Shown in pieces: positions 1-11,670 of a DNA stretch of 64,000 nucleotides (position 1 is the stretch's first letter; the number at the start of each line of letters is the position of its first letter). Source of the DNA: Blumeriella jaapii (lineage: Eukaryota; Ascomycota; Leotiomycetes; Helotiales; Drepanopezizaceae); assembly GCA_009599575.1 (NCBI GenBank), contig VWND01000075.1:248001-312000 (forward strand), in the 5' to 3' direction. The notes under the pieces were generated by a model, which ran no database searches, was not told the DNA's origin, and saw nothing but the letters and a program-made list of their open reading frames with translations. The translations under genes and the position numbers were made by a program.

Positions 1-195
1 GAAGTTACATACCTGTCACTTAAGGACAAGAAGCTTGGGCTTACAATCGACGTTCCTGGGGCTACGATTTTGAGCTCATTTGGTTTCAACACTCAAGCAC
101 TATGGCCTGATGTTACGAACTTGGCGATCTTTGCGGGAGGCTTCATCATTTTGGCCTATGTGGCCATGCATGTATTGTTGGTAGAGAGAAGGTAG
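1..195 (+). CDS. ABC transporter (ABCG/WHITE type), C-terminal end only
   Basis: The window opens inside this gene. The first base is in frame and 64 codons run to a TAG at 193-195. The tail holds one clear hydrophobic membrane segment (about codons 43-60, [20 protein letters not shown]) and ends in a short basic stretch, VERR. The pattern of a soluble loop, a Gly-Phe pair before a Trp-Asp, then a last membrane helix and a basic end resembles the C-terminus of ABC-2 type membrane domains of the ABCG subfamily. No ATP-binding cassette is visible because it lies outside the window, so the family call rests on a short region. Another multi-pass transporter is possible. Substrate cannot be inferred. 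Confidence 0.5.
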   Translation, partial: EVTYLSLKDKKLGLTIDVPGATILSSFGFNTQALWPDVTNLAIFAGGFIILAYVAMHVLLVERR

Positions 196-2045
196 ATAGA
201 GGCACATAGTAATATTCTCGGCATCGTTCATTGCATGGGATACACCTTCTACGGTCACAGGAACTCCGCAAATAGCAAGCCTTTATTGTATGTCTTTCGA
301 TTGCATGAGATCATGAAGAGAGAAAACGTGTGTATACTGTGTACGTCAAAGGCTTTCCGCTTCTGCATTCTCGCTACAGCATTAGCACAAGCTATCGGTT
401 TTTTGTCTCATCTTTTCATGCACACTGCAGTCAATGATATCTCCTAGTCAGTCAATTTCGTGTAATAGTGTTTTGCCTCCCCGTATTCGATTTTGGACCA
501 AGTAATAGAGGTCGCAGTTGGGGTCGAGGTAGACTTCGAGGACCAGGGAGGACCAAAAGCAGGAGGAGAGATGCGGCGGGAGGATGGAGAGGATAGAACC
601 TCCTCCGGACAAGAGATCGACTTCAGCCCAGGGACTAGGGATACGTCTCGGGCCAATACTTCGGCTAGGACTCGGGGGAGTGATCATGGTAGAAGTCGGG
701 AACCAAGGAGGAGCTGGAGCAGGAGGAATAGGAGGAGGAGGAGGAGGAGGAGGAGGGGTATGGATCGGGCCAATGTGAAGGGCTGGACTTCGCGGGTCAC
801 GTCTTTGGCACGTGAACGCGCATATGCGGCACACTTAATCTGTACAATTTCACCTTTTCGTAGATAATGCAAATTTCTTACAAACCTATTATTCGAAGAC
901 AACAAAGAAGAAAATAAACTACATACAAGCATCGCTTAAATAGCGACTCCATAACAAGACCACAACAGGGTTAGACTGAACAGTAAGGCTACCTTAGTGC
1001 AATATTGTTGTCTGAAACTGCGGAAAATCATTCATTAGGGCAATTGCGAGTTTCAGGCAGTATATTCTTGTCCTACCTCTTTGAGACAGATTAATTAGCC
1101 TGATTCTCTAAGTGAACTGTTTGGGTCCTGCCCTTCTCTTCAAGAAATGAATAGCTAGAATATGGTTGCGGAGGATCAACATTCGAGCTAGCTTGAAAAG
1201 AAGGCATTCAAACACTTAAGAGGGTTTCGCAAGTGGAATAAATCAAGCTCATTTGGCATAATATATGTCTACCGGCGCAACTTCCGCTCGGAAAGATTCT
1301 CGGAGTTAAAACCACGAGTGGCGCTCAATGGCAAGTCAAGGAAGACGATGAGTATAACTGATGATAATTGTAACAGGGACCCTCAACATTTGGCTGTCTG
1401 CCATACTACGCCATCTCTTACACCTCCTGAGTCCAATCCTTGTAAAACACTGAGTGGGATCTCAGGGAGATAGTGCGAGCTCGGTTTCTCAAGTCAGCAA
1501 CTCCTTACACTTGTAACTTCTACCGTCTAGCTTTTGTAAAGTAGAGGATGTAACACGAGCAATTGAGGTGTTCTTCCGGGCTGAATGAGCTCGCCGTGTC
1601 GAATGCAACATCTCAGCTTTGCAAGCACAATGGTGTACCAAAATACTTCCAACGTGAACTTGAAATACACGAGCCAGATTGTCCTTTTGTAGGTGGAATC
1701 CCCTCAGTCAATAGTTTCGTACCACACGTGTAATACTTTCTAGAAGTACAGTACATAAACGTTCCTAGATTCCATTCAGCCCATTGCCCACAAGTCCAAA
1801 AACCTTTTGAATCGAGACACAATCACTTCGAAGGACAGGTATAAATTACTCACGCGTGAGGCTAGCCTTCCTTCGTTTTACTTGGGCCAGATTCGTCGCA
1901 GTACGTCCCCCAGCTATCCGTATGACTCTGCTCACGATAATGCTAACACTTCGCGTTGCCGCAACAGAAAGTAGTGGTCCAGCTAAGCCGACCACTGCGA
2001 TATCCGTCCGCCCGCGCTCTCAACCCTGCTACAAGAGATTTTTAG
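196..2045. other. Gene-poor stretch, no supported gene
   Basis: About 1.85 kb with no open frame showing coding character. Bases 490-770 are strongly purine-rich and contain a GGA microsatellite, which creates artificial Arg/Gly-rich and Pro/Leu-rich open frames on the two strands. The rest is of mixed composition with frequent stops in all frames. The first 100-300 bp presumably hold the 3' UTR and terminator of the ABC transporter. Confidence 0.5.
730..757 (+). repeat. (GGA)n microsatellite
   Basis: About nine uninterrupted GGA triplets within a longer purine-rich tract (roughly 530-760). Noncoding. Confidence 0.85.
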
Positions 2046-2382
2046 CCCAGTTTAAAGAGAGACAAGGAAGGTCTCAAAGGCGGTTGCGATGGATGGGACG
2101 AATCACAGGACTTCGGAGACCCACAAGAGGAAGATTGGGCGGCGATGATGGGGGTTTGACAGCACACCGACTCAGAATGATCCTATACCCGTAGTCACAA
2201 TCATCGGCCAAAAGAGTGACCCGCATGCCAATGACCCTGCACTGGCATCATTCCCACGGTTTGTCGCACCGTACGATCCGGATTCCGACCGTCTTCCGGT
2301 GGGCTCAAATCCGGATAGACCCCCGAAGCCGACCAGCAACCTGTGCTCGACTAAGCACTATGTTGACTGCGAAGCGACCTAG
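2046..2382 (+). pseudogene. Possible last exon of an unrecognised gene, broken at a five-G run
   Basis: A good acceptor (TTTTTAG) ends at 2045. From there one frame reads an acidic, Trp-containing stretch (DWAAMMG at its end) up to a run of five G at 2150-2154. The next frame continues with a Pro/Asp-rich stretch of about 75 codons to a TAG at 2380-2382, including PYDPDSDRLPVGSNPDRPP. With four G instead of five, the two halves would form one open frame of about 110 codons. This composition differs from the shadow frames around it. I do not recognise the protein, and the upstream exons are not clear. It may be a decayed gene, an error in the G run, or chance. Confidence 0.25.
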
Positions 2383-3453
2383 ATCTGGAAAGTGATGTTT
2401 GTTTATCCGCGATGTCGGTGTCTTGGTTTTTGACGGGATCACTGAGTTCCGGAGAGGTCGAACATTTCAGAGGGGGCTTTTTGAGAAAGGGACATTGGTT
2501 GATTCCGGGTGATTTTAAGTGATTTGTTGTCTTTCATGACCAAGAGCTTGCGACATAACTGTGGTTCTACAATGCTTTCCAAAATCCAAACAAGAAACAG
2601 CTTCAGAATATCAAAAAAAAAGTTGTTTCAGCTCAGCTACTCCTATTTAATATCCCTATCAAAAGCGAGTGCACGTAGTAGCAACATATCACAATGTAGG
2701 CGAACAGCACCGCTGTACTCTCGGACCGTATCTTACTGTATAAGATGGCACATCTGACTTCGAAGAGATGGAATATCGTAAACAGCAAAACTAGGAAGCG
2801 AGGCCCGAGTGCTGCGCTGGTTTGGACTGTTAGTGTTTCTTTCTATATAATACCAACATGAATTTATTTCACAATCACAAACAGCTAGGTACAGCTTCGC
2901 CTGTATATTGAAATGCGAGAGGTTCCGGACGACATTTTCCCTTGTCTTTGCCCTACACAGCTTCTGGAGTTTATTCATAAACCTTTGCAAGCTCTAATTT
3001 GAAAATCACATCCTCGAATGTATTTTCACTGGCATTCGGTTTTCATGTATCAATGATAGTTCTCATTTCAATCACAGGTCTCTTCTCTCCGCTGGCATCC
3101 GACAGTACAGCTCTTCTCGCAAGCCAAGAACGTATGAGAACGACTTTGAAGGCTACAAAAATGCCATTTTGGTTGAAAAAAAGAGCTTAGGCCAGAAAAT
3201 CCGACGTCCAGAAAATAATTTGAGATAAGACCAGGAAGTGATGATATGCAGGCTTATACAAAAGCTGAGCAGCCCGATAATTATTGCGGTGACAGGAGTC
3301 CTTAAATGCGACATGGTCTCTACACGCGACGAGACTGCACGTGATCAGGCGTTTAATCAACCGCGTCCCATCTCGGAACCTCACCGGCTTTACCACGAAA
3401 TAGAATGATAAGACACCCCTTGATGATCGCTACTAAGCTGCGCAACTCCGAGT
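2383..3453. other. Intergenic, upstream of nbs1
   Basis: AT-richer DNA with short open frames that show no family resemblance. The last few hundred bases should hold the nbs1 promoter. I see no convincing TATA box. Confidence 0.4.
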
Positions 3454-6257
3454 ATGTGGATACTTGACTGCGACGGAGATGTCTTTGAAGGTGTGTATCA
3501 TTTCTAGTATGCAACCCTCTCGTCTCGCTGACATCGTCGAAGGCAGAAGGCTATGGCTTAAGCCCGGGAAAAGCTTTATGTTTGGGCGCAATAAATCAAA
3601 GGGTAGGCAATGTAAATCCGCGAGGCCGTATATAATGCTAAAGGCAAACTTAGATGCATCAGAACATGCTGAATTTGCGCTGGGAAACAAGACAGTATCG
3701 AGGCAGCACTTGTTGGTGAAGGTGGACCCTGTCGAACCGGCCGACTGCGTAAGACTCGGACTCATCTTCTCTACCAACCTTACACTTACGCCTCCTAGGC
3801 CCGCGGCGACTTCCGAAGTAAATTGACATTGATCGAAGGATGTGGAGTACTAGAGAACGGCGTGGAGAAAGGAACGAAGATTGGTACGATGCTCAATGGA
3901 GAGCAGATCCGCGCCAGAACAGTTGTGCTAAACCGCAATGAGAATGTGGTCAAGCTCGGCAAGTTCGAGGTCGCTTTCCGGTAATCATTTTATACTGCGT
4001 GTGGGTTCTATCGCTAAAGCTGTGCAGATTTACCTGGGTGCCCTACACTTTCACGTTCTCCTTCTCATCTGCTGAGCTGAAAACCATACCCTATCCTGGC
4101 CTCCGCGAACGCCTTGCCCCTTTCGACATACGAGTACTCGATCATTTTGAGCGCGAACACGTCACGCATGTGGTTGCAAAGAACCGGAATACATCCAAGG
4201 GGCTCCAGGCCTTGATCAATGGGAAGTTCATAGTACACAATGATTCGTTCGTGCAAGCTATTGTGGCAGCTGGAACCCCGAGCACCGAGGGTGGAGTTGC
4301 TCCTCTGGAAGAAGATTTCGAGAACAACTTTCCAGACCCTTTAAGATTCTTGCCTCCTAGGGGAAAAGAGCAAACACAACAGTCCGCTGAGGCGTATGCT
4401 CCAGATCCAGAACGCATTGACATGTTTGATGGATATACATTTATCTTCTACAATAAACAGCAGTTCGATCAGCTTTTGGCCCCGATTACCGAGGGTCGAG
4501 GCAAATCTTTATTACGACAGGCCATACCAAAAGAGACGACTGTGGACGAGTTTGTGAGATATGCCAAGGAGGTGGCAGGGGAGAAGGGACTAGGGGAGTT
4601 CGAGGACGGGAGCGAAGGCAAAGGTGTTGTTGTGGTCAGATTCAACGCAAAAAAGGGCGACAATGCCGATTGGTACGCAGACTTTGGGCAACAAGTCTCT
4701 CTGCGCCTGGATCATCGACTCATCGAGCAAAGCGACTTCCTAGATGCCATTCTCGGAAAGGATGCAAGCGTTCTCAGAAGACCACTACTTGATGATTCGT
4801 CAGGAACTACAGCACCTCCTCCTACAGCTGGTATGAAGTTTTGAAATTATCCCAATCACCTCAACTAATGTATCACAGAAGCTACTGGGAGCGCTCAAAC
4901 TCTCCAAAAGTCGGCCTCAGCACCCGAACCTGTAGAAATGGCACCGTCTGAGCCTCCTAGACGGGGCAGACGGAGAGCAGGAAGAGCAAAGTTCGCTGGA
5001 TTCGAGGATGATTTTCAAGCTCCCAGCATGGTCGAGCCAGAGCCTGAATCGATGAAAGTCGACGAGCCTGCGCCCCAGGAAATTATATACTCCCAAAGTC
5101 TTTTCGTCTCTCAAAACCCCAACCAAGAAAGCCTTCCAGATCCGGAGCCGGAGACGAGGACGAGCCAGAAGAGACGTGTAAGTCAGGTATCTGAAGATGA
5201 AGAGCCGGAGATCGCCCCAGTTGCAGCCGCTCTAAAGAGACGCCGCCTCGCAGATGAAGCCGATCGCCGACGCAGAGGAGTGTCGACCCCGCCACCAACT
5301 GCAGCTCCTCCACCGCAAGTCGCTACGCCAAGTCCAGTCGCGAAGGAAGAGCCAACAAACACCAAAGGCAGAGGCAAGAAGATCAAGAAAGAGGAGAAAG
5401 TAGACATCATAGAAGTCGCGCGTCACCGCAGGGAACAAGCCGACGCCGAGGCCAAAGCCGAGCGGGAATCGTATCAGCAGCAGGATTCTCAACTCGACGT
5501 GAAGAAAGTCCAAAGCCTTACTCTCTTCGATGCGATGCCTCTCCGGACGAAGCCAGCCCCTGTACGAACCGCACGCGCCGACGAGAGCGAGCACTGGGAA
5601 GATAAGTGGAACACGATGAAAAACTTCAAGAAATTCCGTCGCCGACCAGGCGCAGATCACAGCACGAGGGGCTTTGAGAAGGTCATCGTGCCGCTGGAGG
5701 TGGCCAAGACGAGGGACTTTGGCCTCGGAGATGGTCTTTGGGAGACAGAGTCGCAGCGCAAGAAGAAGACCAAGGGCAAGAGCAGGGACACGCAGGATAC
5801 CAGCCAGGCGGCAGAGTTACAGCGCAGATCCCGGAACGCTGTTTCTCAAGCCGCGCGAAGGGTTCTGGCGAGTGAGCCCGAGGAAGACTCTGACGCGCCG
5901 GTAGTACTTAACGATGAGGTGGTGGCGGCATCAGAGGAGGAGGAGGATTTCGTAGCGCCTCTGGCTGCTAGTAAGGTGGGCGCCGGGCGGGCTTCTTCTC
6001 AGCAGCAGCAGCATCAGAAATTGGCGGATAAGACGAGCACGTCGAAGAATCTACCAGCGGCCGTGGGTGTGGGTAAGGGGCAGAAGAGACCTGCTGCTGC
6101 TGTTGATCCGTTGTCGACGAAAGCGGCGCCGCCGCCGGCGAAGAGGACGAAAGTGACTGCTTCGTCTTCGTCGAGGAGTGGGAGACGGCCCACGGCGGAG
6201 GAGAGCGATGAGGAGAGCAGTGATGACGGACTGAAGTTTCGATTCAAGAAGACTTGA
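3454..6257 (+). CDS. nbs1: Nbs1/Xrs2-type DNA double-strand break repair protein (nibrin)
   Basis: Six exons: 3454-3490, 3543-3602, 3654-3748, 3799-3980, 4028-4830 and 4879-6257, giving 851 codons. Introns are 47-52 nt with GT-AG ends and CTRA-type branch sites. The start MWILDCDGDVFEG is the usual nibrin N-terminus. Residues about 14-125 form an FHA phosphopeptide-binding domain (FGR, SRQH, GT..NGE). A BRCT domain follows (about 135-230, FEREHVTHVVAK), then a second BRCT-like unit (about 260-370). The C-terminal half is disordered and charged. It carries NFKKFRRR near residue 640, matching the Mre11-binding motif, and ends in an acidic patch before LKFRFKKT, like the FxF/Y Tel1/ATM-binding tail. 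Nibrin is the regulatory subunit of the Mre11-Rad50-Nbs1 complex in break sensing and telomere maintenance. Two introns are readable without a stop, so an unspliced model would look deceptively open. Confidence 0.92.
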
Positions 6258-6900
6258 ATGGATTGGATTTCGTGATGGGGGTTTGGGTTGGGAGTCGGGT
6301 TGAAAAATCTTCAGAAGCAGGGCGTTGTTAGAGGTCCGAGAGAGTCTGTGGTCACCATGACCGTATCGGAGCCCGGTTGTGGATGTTCGATTTCTCTTTT
6401 CCCGAGTCCTACAGCTGTAAGTATGTAGTATCGCGTCGCTTTGTGAGTGAGAGGGGCACTGAGGTAGGGCATTATGTACGCCCTCTGACATAGTATATGT
6501 ATGTTTATGTACACAGTACTTGCTCCTGTTCTTGTGCGGGCCAGACCAAGCTCTGAAACACCGTTCCCTCTCTGTGTCCGAATCTCGCTTAAGCCCGTCT
6601 GTTTACTTCCATTCCATTGCAGCTGACTAGCCGAGTGCCAGCTGAGGCATGATAGCATAAGCGAGATCGGAAGACCTCAGGGGTATCTCTTTTCTTTCCT
6701 AGGTATTTACAATGGTAGGTCTGCTCCCGGAGTCCTCGCCTACCTAGCAGACTTGCAGTAGAAGTCTATTATGTACAGCATGTAAATGCAATCCCTCCCT
6801 TCCGCAAATGCCTTTTTCCCATGTGCATGCAACCAGTTGCGAGTTCTACCGAACGCCATTCCCCTTTCCCTTGCCTCCTACCAGCCCCAGAAAGATCGTT
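6258..6900. other. Convergent 3' intergenic region
   Basis: Lies between the 3' ends of nbs1 (+) and the cytochrome b5 gene (-). It has no supported gene and should contain both terminators. Short open frames on the minus strand (6311-6658) show no coding character. Confidence 0.5.
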
Positions 6901-7998
6901 CTAATCCATCTCATCCAGCGTCCCCGTCGCCAAGACCTGCGCCTCCTCCACCACGACGCCCACCAAGCAGCTCTCCAGCATACCCTCCCAGTTCACCCAC
7001 GGATGCACCTCGCCAAACAGCCGCGTGCCATCTCGGCCCGCGGCCTTCATCAGCTCCGGCTCGCCGCCCGGGTGGTACGGGATGTACGCCGTCATGTTGT
7101 ACACTTTGCCACCCAACGCGGTCCAGGCGTCCTTGCCTTTGCGCCCCGTGTATTGCTTCAGCAGAGACGGCGGTACCTTCAGGTACGGCGTGTTGGGCGG
7201 GAGGCCGCGCAGGTTCGCGTTGGGGGAGGAGGCGAGACGCGCCCAGTCGAGGGGGGAGTGGCCGGGCGTGAGGAGAACTTTTTTGCGCGGTTTGGAAGGT
7301 GGCGCGGAGTGCGTTGGAGGGAGTGTGAGGGACGAGGAGCTTGTTGTTGTTGAAGGGGGCCCGCGGTTGGGGAGAAGGGAGGAGGGGGGTGCCATTAGGC
7401 CTGCTTGCTGTGGTTGTGCTTGAAGATGCAGAGGAGGGAGAGGGCCGCGGACTCCTCCTGAGGCGCGCTGTGCGGAGTTGGGGGCGGGAAACGAGGGCGC
7501 AGAGGGCTCGTCGTTATCGTCGGTATCCTCTTCTTCGTCTTGGTGTTTTTCGTCGAAGGATCCTAGCTTGACGCTGGGTATGGAGGGATCGCGGAGGGGT
7601 CGTGTCATTCTTGGGCTAGAGGATGGTGGGGGGGCGGGCTTCTTGACGACGAAGGGTGGTGGCGGCATCGCTTTGCGGTCTTGCTCTGCTTTTACGTCGT
7701 CGTCGCTGCTGGGCGACGGTGCATCTCTGGCGATGCGAGGAAGTGCTGCCTCTACTTCTGTGTCTTTTGCCGCGCCATTCTGTGGTTCGTTCGGCTCAGC
7801 TGGGGGACTCGAGTCCTCTGCGACGATGGTCGTAGGAGGGGCATCGGCGTTCCGCTTGCGTGCGACGAGCTCTTGGAGGGCGGGCTGACACAGCGCGAGT
7901 GGAAGTGGAAATGGCCATGGCCAGGGCCATGAGGATGGCGGATGCTTATAGCAGAGGAAGGATATGGAGGCGACGAGGATGGAGAAAGCCAGGATCAT
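6901..7998 (-). CDS. Cytochrome b5-like heme-binding protein, Irc21 type
   Basis: Single exon, 365 codons. The N-terminus is a membrane anchor (residues about 1-20, MILAFSILVASISFLCY), followed by about 200 residues of low-complexity Pro/Ser/acidic sequence. The C-terminal 110 residues are a cytochrome b5 domain, preceded by the TPGHSPLDWARL signature typical of fungal Irc21-like proteins. The heme ligands are expected to be His309 (in YHPGGE) and His332 (in VHPW). Members of this group carry electrons or bind heme at membranes. Yeast Irc21 is linked to genome stability and drug response, but its substrate is not settled. The gene is convergent with nbs1 and divergent from the coiled-coil gene at 8473, with 474 bp between start codons. 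The low-complexity linker makes it longer than yeast Irc21. Confidence 0.85.
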   Translation of the reverse strand: MILAFSILVASISFLCYKHPPSSWPWPWPFPLPLALCQPALQELVARKRNADAPPTTIVAEDSSPPAEPNEPQNGAAKDTEVEAALPRIARDAPSPSSDDDVKAEQDRKAMPPPPFVVKKPAPPPSSSPRMTRPLRDPSIPSVKLGSFDEKHQDEEEDTDDNDEPSAPSFPAPNSAQRASGGVRGPLPPLHLQAQPQQAGLMAPPSSLLPNRGPPSTTTSSSSLTLPPTHSAPPSKPRKKVLLTPGHSPLDWARLASSPNANLRGLPPNTPYLKVPPSLLKQYTGRKGKDAWTALGGKVYNMTAYIPYHPGGEPELMKAAGRDGTRLFGEVHPWVNWEGMLESCLVGVVVEEAQVLATGTLDEMD

Positions 7999-8472
7999 GG
8001 TGAGTGTGGATGTGGATGTGGATGTGAGTGGCGACGTGATGGTGAGGTTGTTCGACTATCGCGTATCGCGGCGTTCGCTTATCTAGTCAGGTGACCAGAC
8101 TTATGTACACAAACGGGAAGTTGGATGGAACAGGAAGCTGGATGGGATCGGAAAGTCAACAATATGCCGTGTTGATGTTCTTGTTATTGTTTTTGTTGTT
8201 GTTTTGTGTTGTGTTGTGTTGCTATGTGGTCACTCGTCGCGTGGGCGTGTCGCGCTGCATGAAATATATATTATCAACAAGCACATTGCTGCCCGCGGAG
8301 GATGGGCTTCCATAGTGTTTACTTCGGACTACCCGATGTGATGGTATGTGTATGATGGTATATATCATTCTCATGCCTACAGTGCTGTGCTGTGCTGTAA
8401 GAACGAGTTGGGCCGACATAGTGAGAGAATTGTACCGTACTGTGCTGTTCGTGACGTTCGCCATTCTGAGCC
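7999..8472. promoter_or_regulatory. Shared divergent promoter region
   Basis: 474 bp between the start codons of the cytochrome b5 gene (-) and the coiled-coil gene (+). It contains T/G-rich TTGTTGTTTTTGT repeats (8175-8222) and a TACCGTACTGT element near 8432. No defined TATA box was identified. Confidence 0.45.
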
Positions 8473-10815
8473 ATGCGGCCCATTCTAGTCGGCGTCAAGT
8501 CGTCGACTTCCAAGACTAGCGCCAACCACAACCACAACCACAACCACAACCACAGCCACAACCTCAACCACAACCATAACCACAACAACACCAACAGCAA
8601 TCTTTGGCTGCTCGACAAATCCACCCACGACAAGGAGAACATCGACCCCGTCACCCACCGACATACTCACGCCGCCGCGAATGCCGCCATTGCCCATGCA
8701 GGTGCGAATTCCACCCCGACGAGATACCCCTTGAGAGCATCAGCATCAGCATCAGCAGCACGAACCCCCCCAACGCTCCACCACCGCTCGCCTCTCCACG
8801 ACGTCTCGGGCCATGCCAACATAATGCGAGTGCCGCCCCTGGATGGCAAGAATCCAACCTCGAACTCGAAAATGAACCCCTACGAGAAGAATCCCGCGAG
8901 AACGCCCAAGCTCGCACTCGCTGTCCACGCCCACGCCCCGCCCACCAAGCGGACGCCCTTGACCCCCAAGATCGCCGGCTCGCACTCGCACTCGCCCGCG
9001 CTGGCGACCCCGTCAGCACGTCGACCGGCCCGGGGGGATACCACGACGCCGGTGGGAAAGGAGGACATGCCAACCCCCGTCTCGGCCTTCTTGAGTCACA
9101 ATGTCACGCCCAGGTCCGGCCCGCGGAAGGTGCGGGCAGAGAGTCCGAAGAATACACCGGCGGGCACCTCGAGTGGAACGCTGACGGCCGGCGCGAGCGA
9201 GACGACGACGAGAGCTGTCGAGGCCCCTCTGCTGTCGGGGGCCGGCTTGGGCATTTTGGCCGTGGAGAAAGATCCAGCCAAACGCCAGGCGGTGTCCTCG
9301 AGCCCCTCGGTGTCAGCGGCAAGGCATCCGAAAGCTCCAGCAGCACACAATGGATCCGGCGATTCCAAGTTCTTCCACGCCAGCGAGGCAAAGACCGCAG
9401 CACATCCACCGAGACCGCCTCTTCAGGCGAAGCACTCCACGACATTTATCTACGCGAACGGAGAATTGATACCGGAGAAACCACAGAGTTCGGGCGCGTC
9501 AGCGGTAGGGTCAGCGGTGGGCGAGGAGCGAAGTCAGCCGAAGTTTTTTCATGCCAATGGAACCCCGGATGTTCCGCCGATATCATCGTCCTTCTTTCCA
9601 CCTCCCAGGCCGAGCTCGGTGCTGTCGTCGATTTCGCGGACAGCGTCTCCGAGACTAGGGGTTGCGGCTACGGGCTCGATGTCTCCGGCCCAGCGACCAT
9701 CGTCTCCTTCCAAGCTGAACCAGTATGCGTCCCTGTCCTCCGCACCAGTCACACCCCGGCCACCCTCATTAGCAAGAGGGCAATCCGCGAACAGCACTAT
9801 CTTGACACGGAGATTCAGCACGGAAGCAGGACAGAAACCGACGCACAGCCGGTCCGCCAGCGCGAGCTCAACCGATGGTGGAGCACCACTTCCGACGAGA
9901 AAGATATCAGCGGGCTCGTACGACTCTTCGGCTCCTGGATCGCCACTGAACATCATCAGTACATTAGTTCCCCTGACCACAACGGAAGAAGTGGAGGAGG
10001 GCAACATTCATGGGCTGGCCGCAGGGTTTCGAAGCCCGGTGATGAGCCCTATTAAGACGCACCACTCCATCGATGAACTCAACACACTTGCCGCCAACGC
10101 TAGACGAGAGCGTAAAGTCCTGGATCTGGAAATCACGGTTTCGTCACTTGCGGCCATCAACCGAACACTAGAGCGAGAGATGCGGAAACAGACAGCAGAG
10201 CTGAGACGATATCGAAGACTCAGCCGGTCTGGTCGCTTATCAATCGCAGCGGCATCATCAGTACAGGCCTCATCGGAGACCGTCACAGTTGGCGAAGACG
10301 GCGAAGACGGCGAAGATCTCAATTTATTGAGCGAGGAGGAAGAGGACGGGGAATCTGAAGAGGAGACCTCAGACGAAGGCTCGCTCAGTTCTGGCGCTCT
10401 GGAAGAGAGCGACCTGCGGCACCGCCGACGCGACGAGAAGCGTCTCCAGCTTGATCTCATCAAGCACCAGCAACTGCTCATCGACTCGCAGAAGATGAAC
10501 CAGAGCCTCAAGCGCTGTCTCGGCTGGACGGAAGAGCTCATTACCGAGGGGCGCAAGGCGCTCGAGTACCGCGTACGGGTCAGCGATGTCGAGCTCGGTG
10601 GCCGCGTCCTGGCGCTTGACGAGCTCGAGGCCGGCGCTGATGCTGATGCCGAGGCCGAGGAGGCGGATAATGAGGGCATGAGTAACATCGGCGCGAGGCT
10701 TCTGCGGGAGGCAAGGAGGAAGGCGAAGGGGAGTGGTAGGGACGATAGGGATAGTGGGATCGAACTCGACGCGGCGCAGAGGGAGCAGATGGAAAGTCGC
10801 TTGGTGCTAGGATGA
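8473..10815 (+). CDS. Unrecognised KEN-box coiled-coil protein
   Basis: Single exon, 780 codons. I do not recognise the family beyond a general likeness to conserved hypothetical proteins of filamentous ascomycetes. The N-terminus has an Asn-His repeat tract (residues about 18-40, encoded by AACCAC units). DKENIDP follows, with KEN at residues 54-56, which is a textbook APC/C degron of the KENxxP form. The next 450 residues are disordered and Ser/Pro/Thr-rich with many SP/TP sites and several repeats of KFFHA/NGxxP. From about residue 530 a predicted coiled coil begins (ELNTLAANARRERKVLDLEI), then a long Glu/Asp block, then a second helical region rich in Lys, Gln and Leu (about 645-700). The pattern suggests a cell-cycle-controlled scaffold. 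That is inference only. Confidence 0.7.
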   Translation: MRPILVGVKSSTSKTSANHNHNHNHNHSHNLNHNHNHNNTNSNLWLLDKSTHDKENIDPVTHRHTHAAANAAIAHAGANSTPTRYPLRASASASAARTPPTLHHRSPLHDVSGHANIMRVPPLDGKNPTSNSKMNPYEKNPARTPKLALAVHAHAPPTKRTPLTPKIAGSHSHSPALATPSARRPARGDTTTPVGKEDMPTPVSAFLSHNVTPRSGPRKVRAESPKNTPAGTSSGTLTAGASETTTRAVEAPLLSGAGLGILAVEKDPAKRQAVSSSPSVSAARHPKAPAAHNGSGDSKFFHASEAKTAAHPPRPPLQAKHSTTFIYANGELIPEKPQSSGASAVGSAVGEERSQPKFFHANGTPDVPPISSSFFPPPRPSSVLSSISRTASPRLGVAATGSMSPAQRPSSPSKLNQYASLSSAPVTPRPPSLARGQSANSTILTRRFSTEAGQKPTHSRSASASSTDGGAPLPTRKISAGSYDSSAPGSPLNIISTLVPLTTTEEVEEGNIHGLAAGFRSPVMSPIKTHHSIDELNTLAANARRERKVLDLEITVSSLAAINRTLEREMRKQTAELRRYRRLSRSGRLSIAAASSVQASSETVTVGEDGEDGEDLNLLSEEEEDGESEEETSDEGSLSSGALEESDLRHRRRDEKRLQLDLIKHQQLLIDSQKMNQSLKRCLGWTEELITEGRKALEYRVRVSDVELGGRVLALDELEAGADADAEAEEADNEGMSNIGARLLREARRKAKGSGRDDRDSGIELDAAQREQMESRLVLG

Positions 10816-11670
10816 AGAGGGGAAGAGAATGGAAGAGTCGGGAGACATTCATTGTACGAGCACGGATTTTCTTTCACGACACGGCCCCTCGCCCACTCAG
10901 ACACACGCCACTCATTAGAATGCCCATTTCTCTTCCTTTTGTTTGGTCTGTCCGCGCCGCCTTAAGAAGCAGGAACTTCGCAGAGGCCTACTGGCGTTTT
11001 GGGGTCAGATATCTGGAGTTGGAGAGATTGCGGACGAGACACAGGCGTTTTGAGGATGGTTATCTATCTTCCTTCAAGAAGAAGAAATAGGTTCAAGTGG
11101 TATGGTTCGATCTGCTTGGGGAAAAAAATGAAGAAGGAGGAGGGAGAGAAAAGTTGGAGCGGGGAGGGGGTCGAGACGAAGCGAAGCGCGACCTGGCTTG
11201 TGGAACCCATCACACACTCGCACATCCCCTGTCTTTCCTTCTTTTGTACGTGTGTACATATGTTCTGTACATTGCGTGCGTTGATGTTCACGATACCCCC
11301 TTTCCTTCTTTTCATCAAAGCGGCGGCAGCAGCAGCAGAAAAAGCAGCAGAATAAATTTAATAGATCAACACCAACCAAGACTGTCCTTTCGGTTCGCGA
11401 TCTGCGGTTTTGATTCCGACGACGGACTCGCTTGCTCCAAAACCTCCCGAGCTAGAAGCAGGCTGGAAGAATGTAGTCGTGCCAATATCGAGGGGTTGGG
11501 GGGGGGTAGTTCCTCCACTTACTTAATCACTTAATCACTCACTCATTCACTCCATGCTTTCTTCTTTCAGCAAGATCATCTCGTCGCGTCCGTTGAAGCG
11601 AGCGGAGCTTTTCCCAGAACTATGAATGTATGTATGTATGTATGGGTTGAGGGCGGGCACACACATACAT

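Noticed and set aside
8604..10055. 483-codon open frame
   Set aside because: Out-of-frame shadow of the coiled-coil gene, caused by its high GC content and repeats.
10008..10904. 298-codon minus-strand Ser/Arg-rich frame
   Set aside because: Antisense to the acidic coiled-coil end of the 8473 gene; composition is the mirror of that region.
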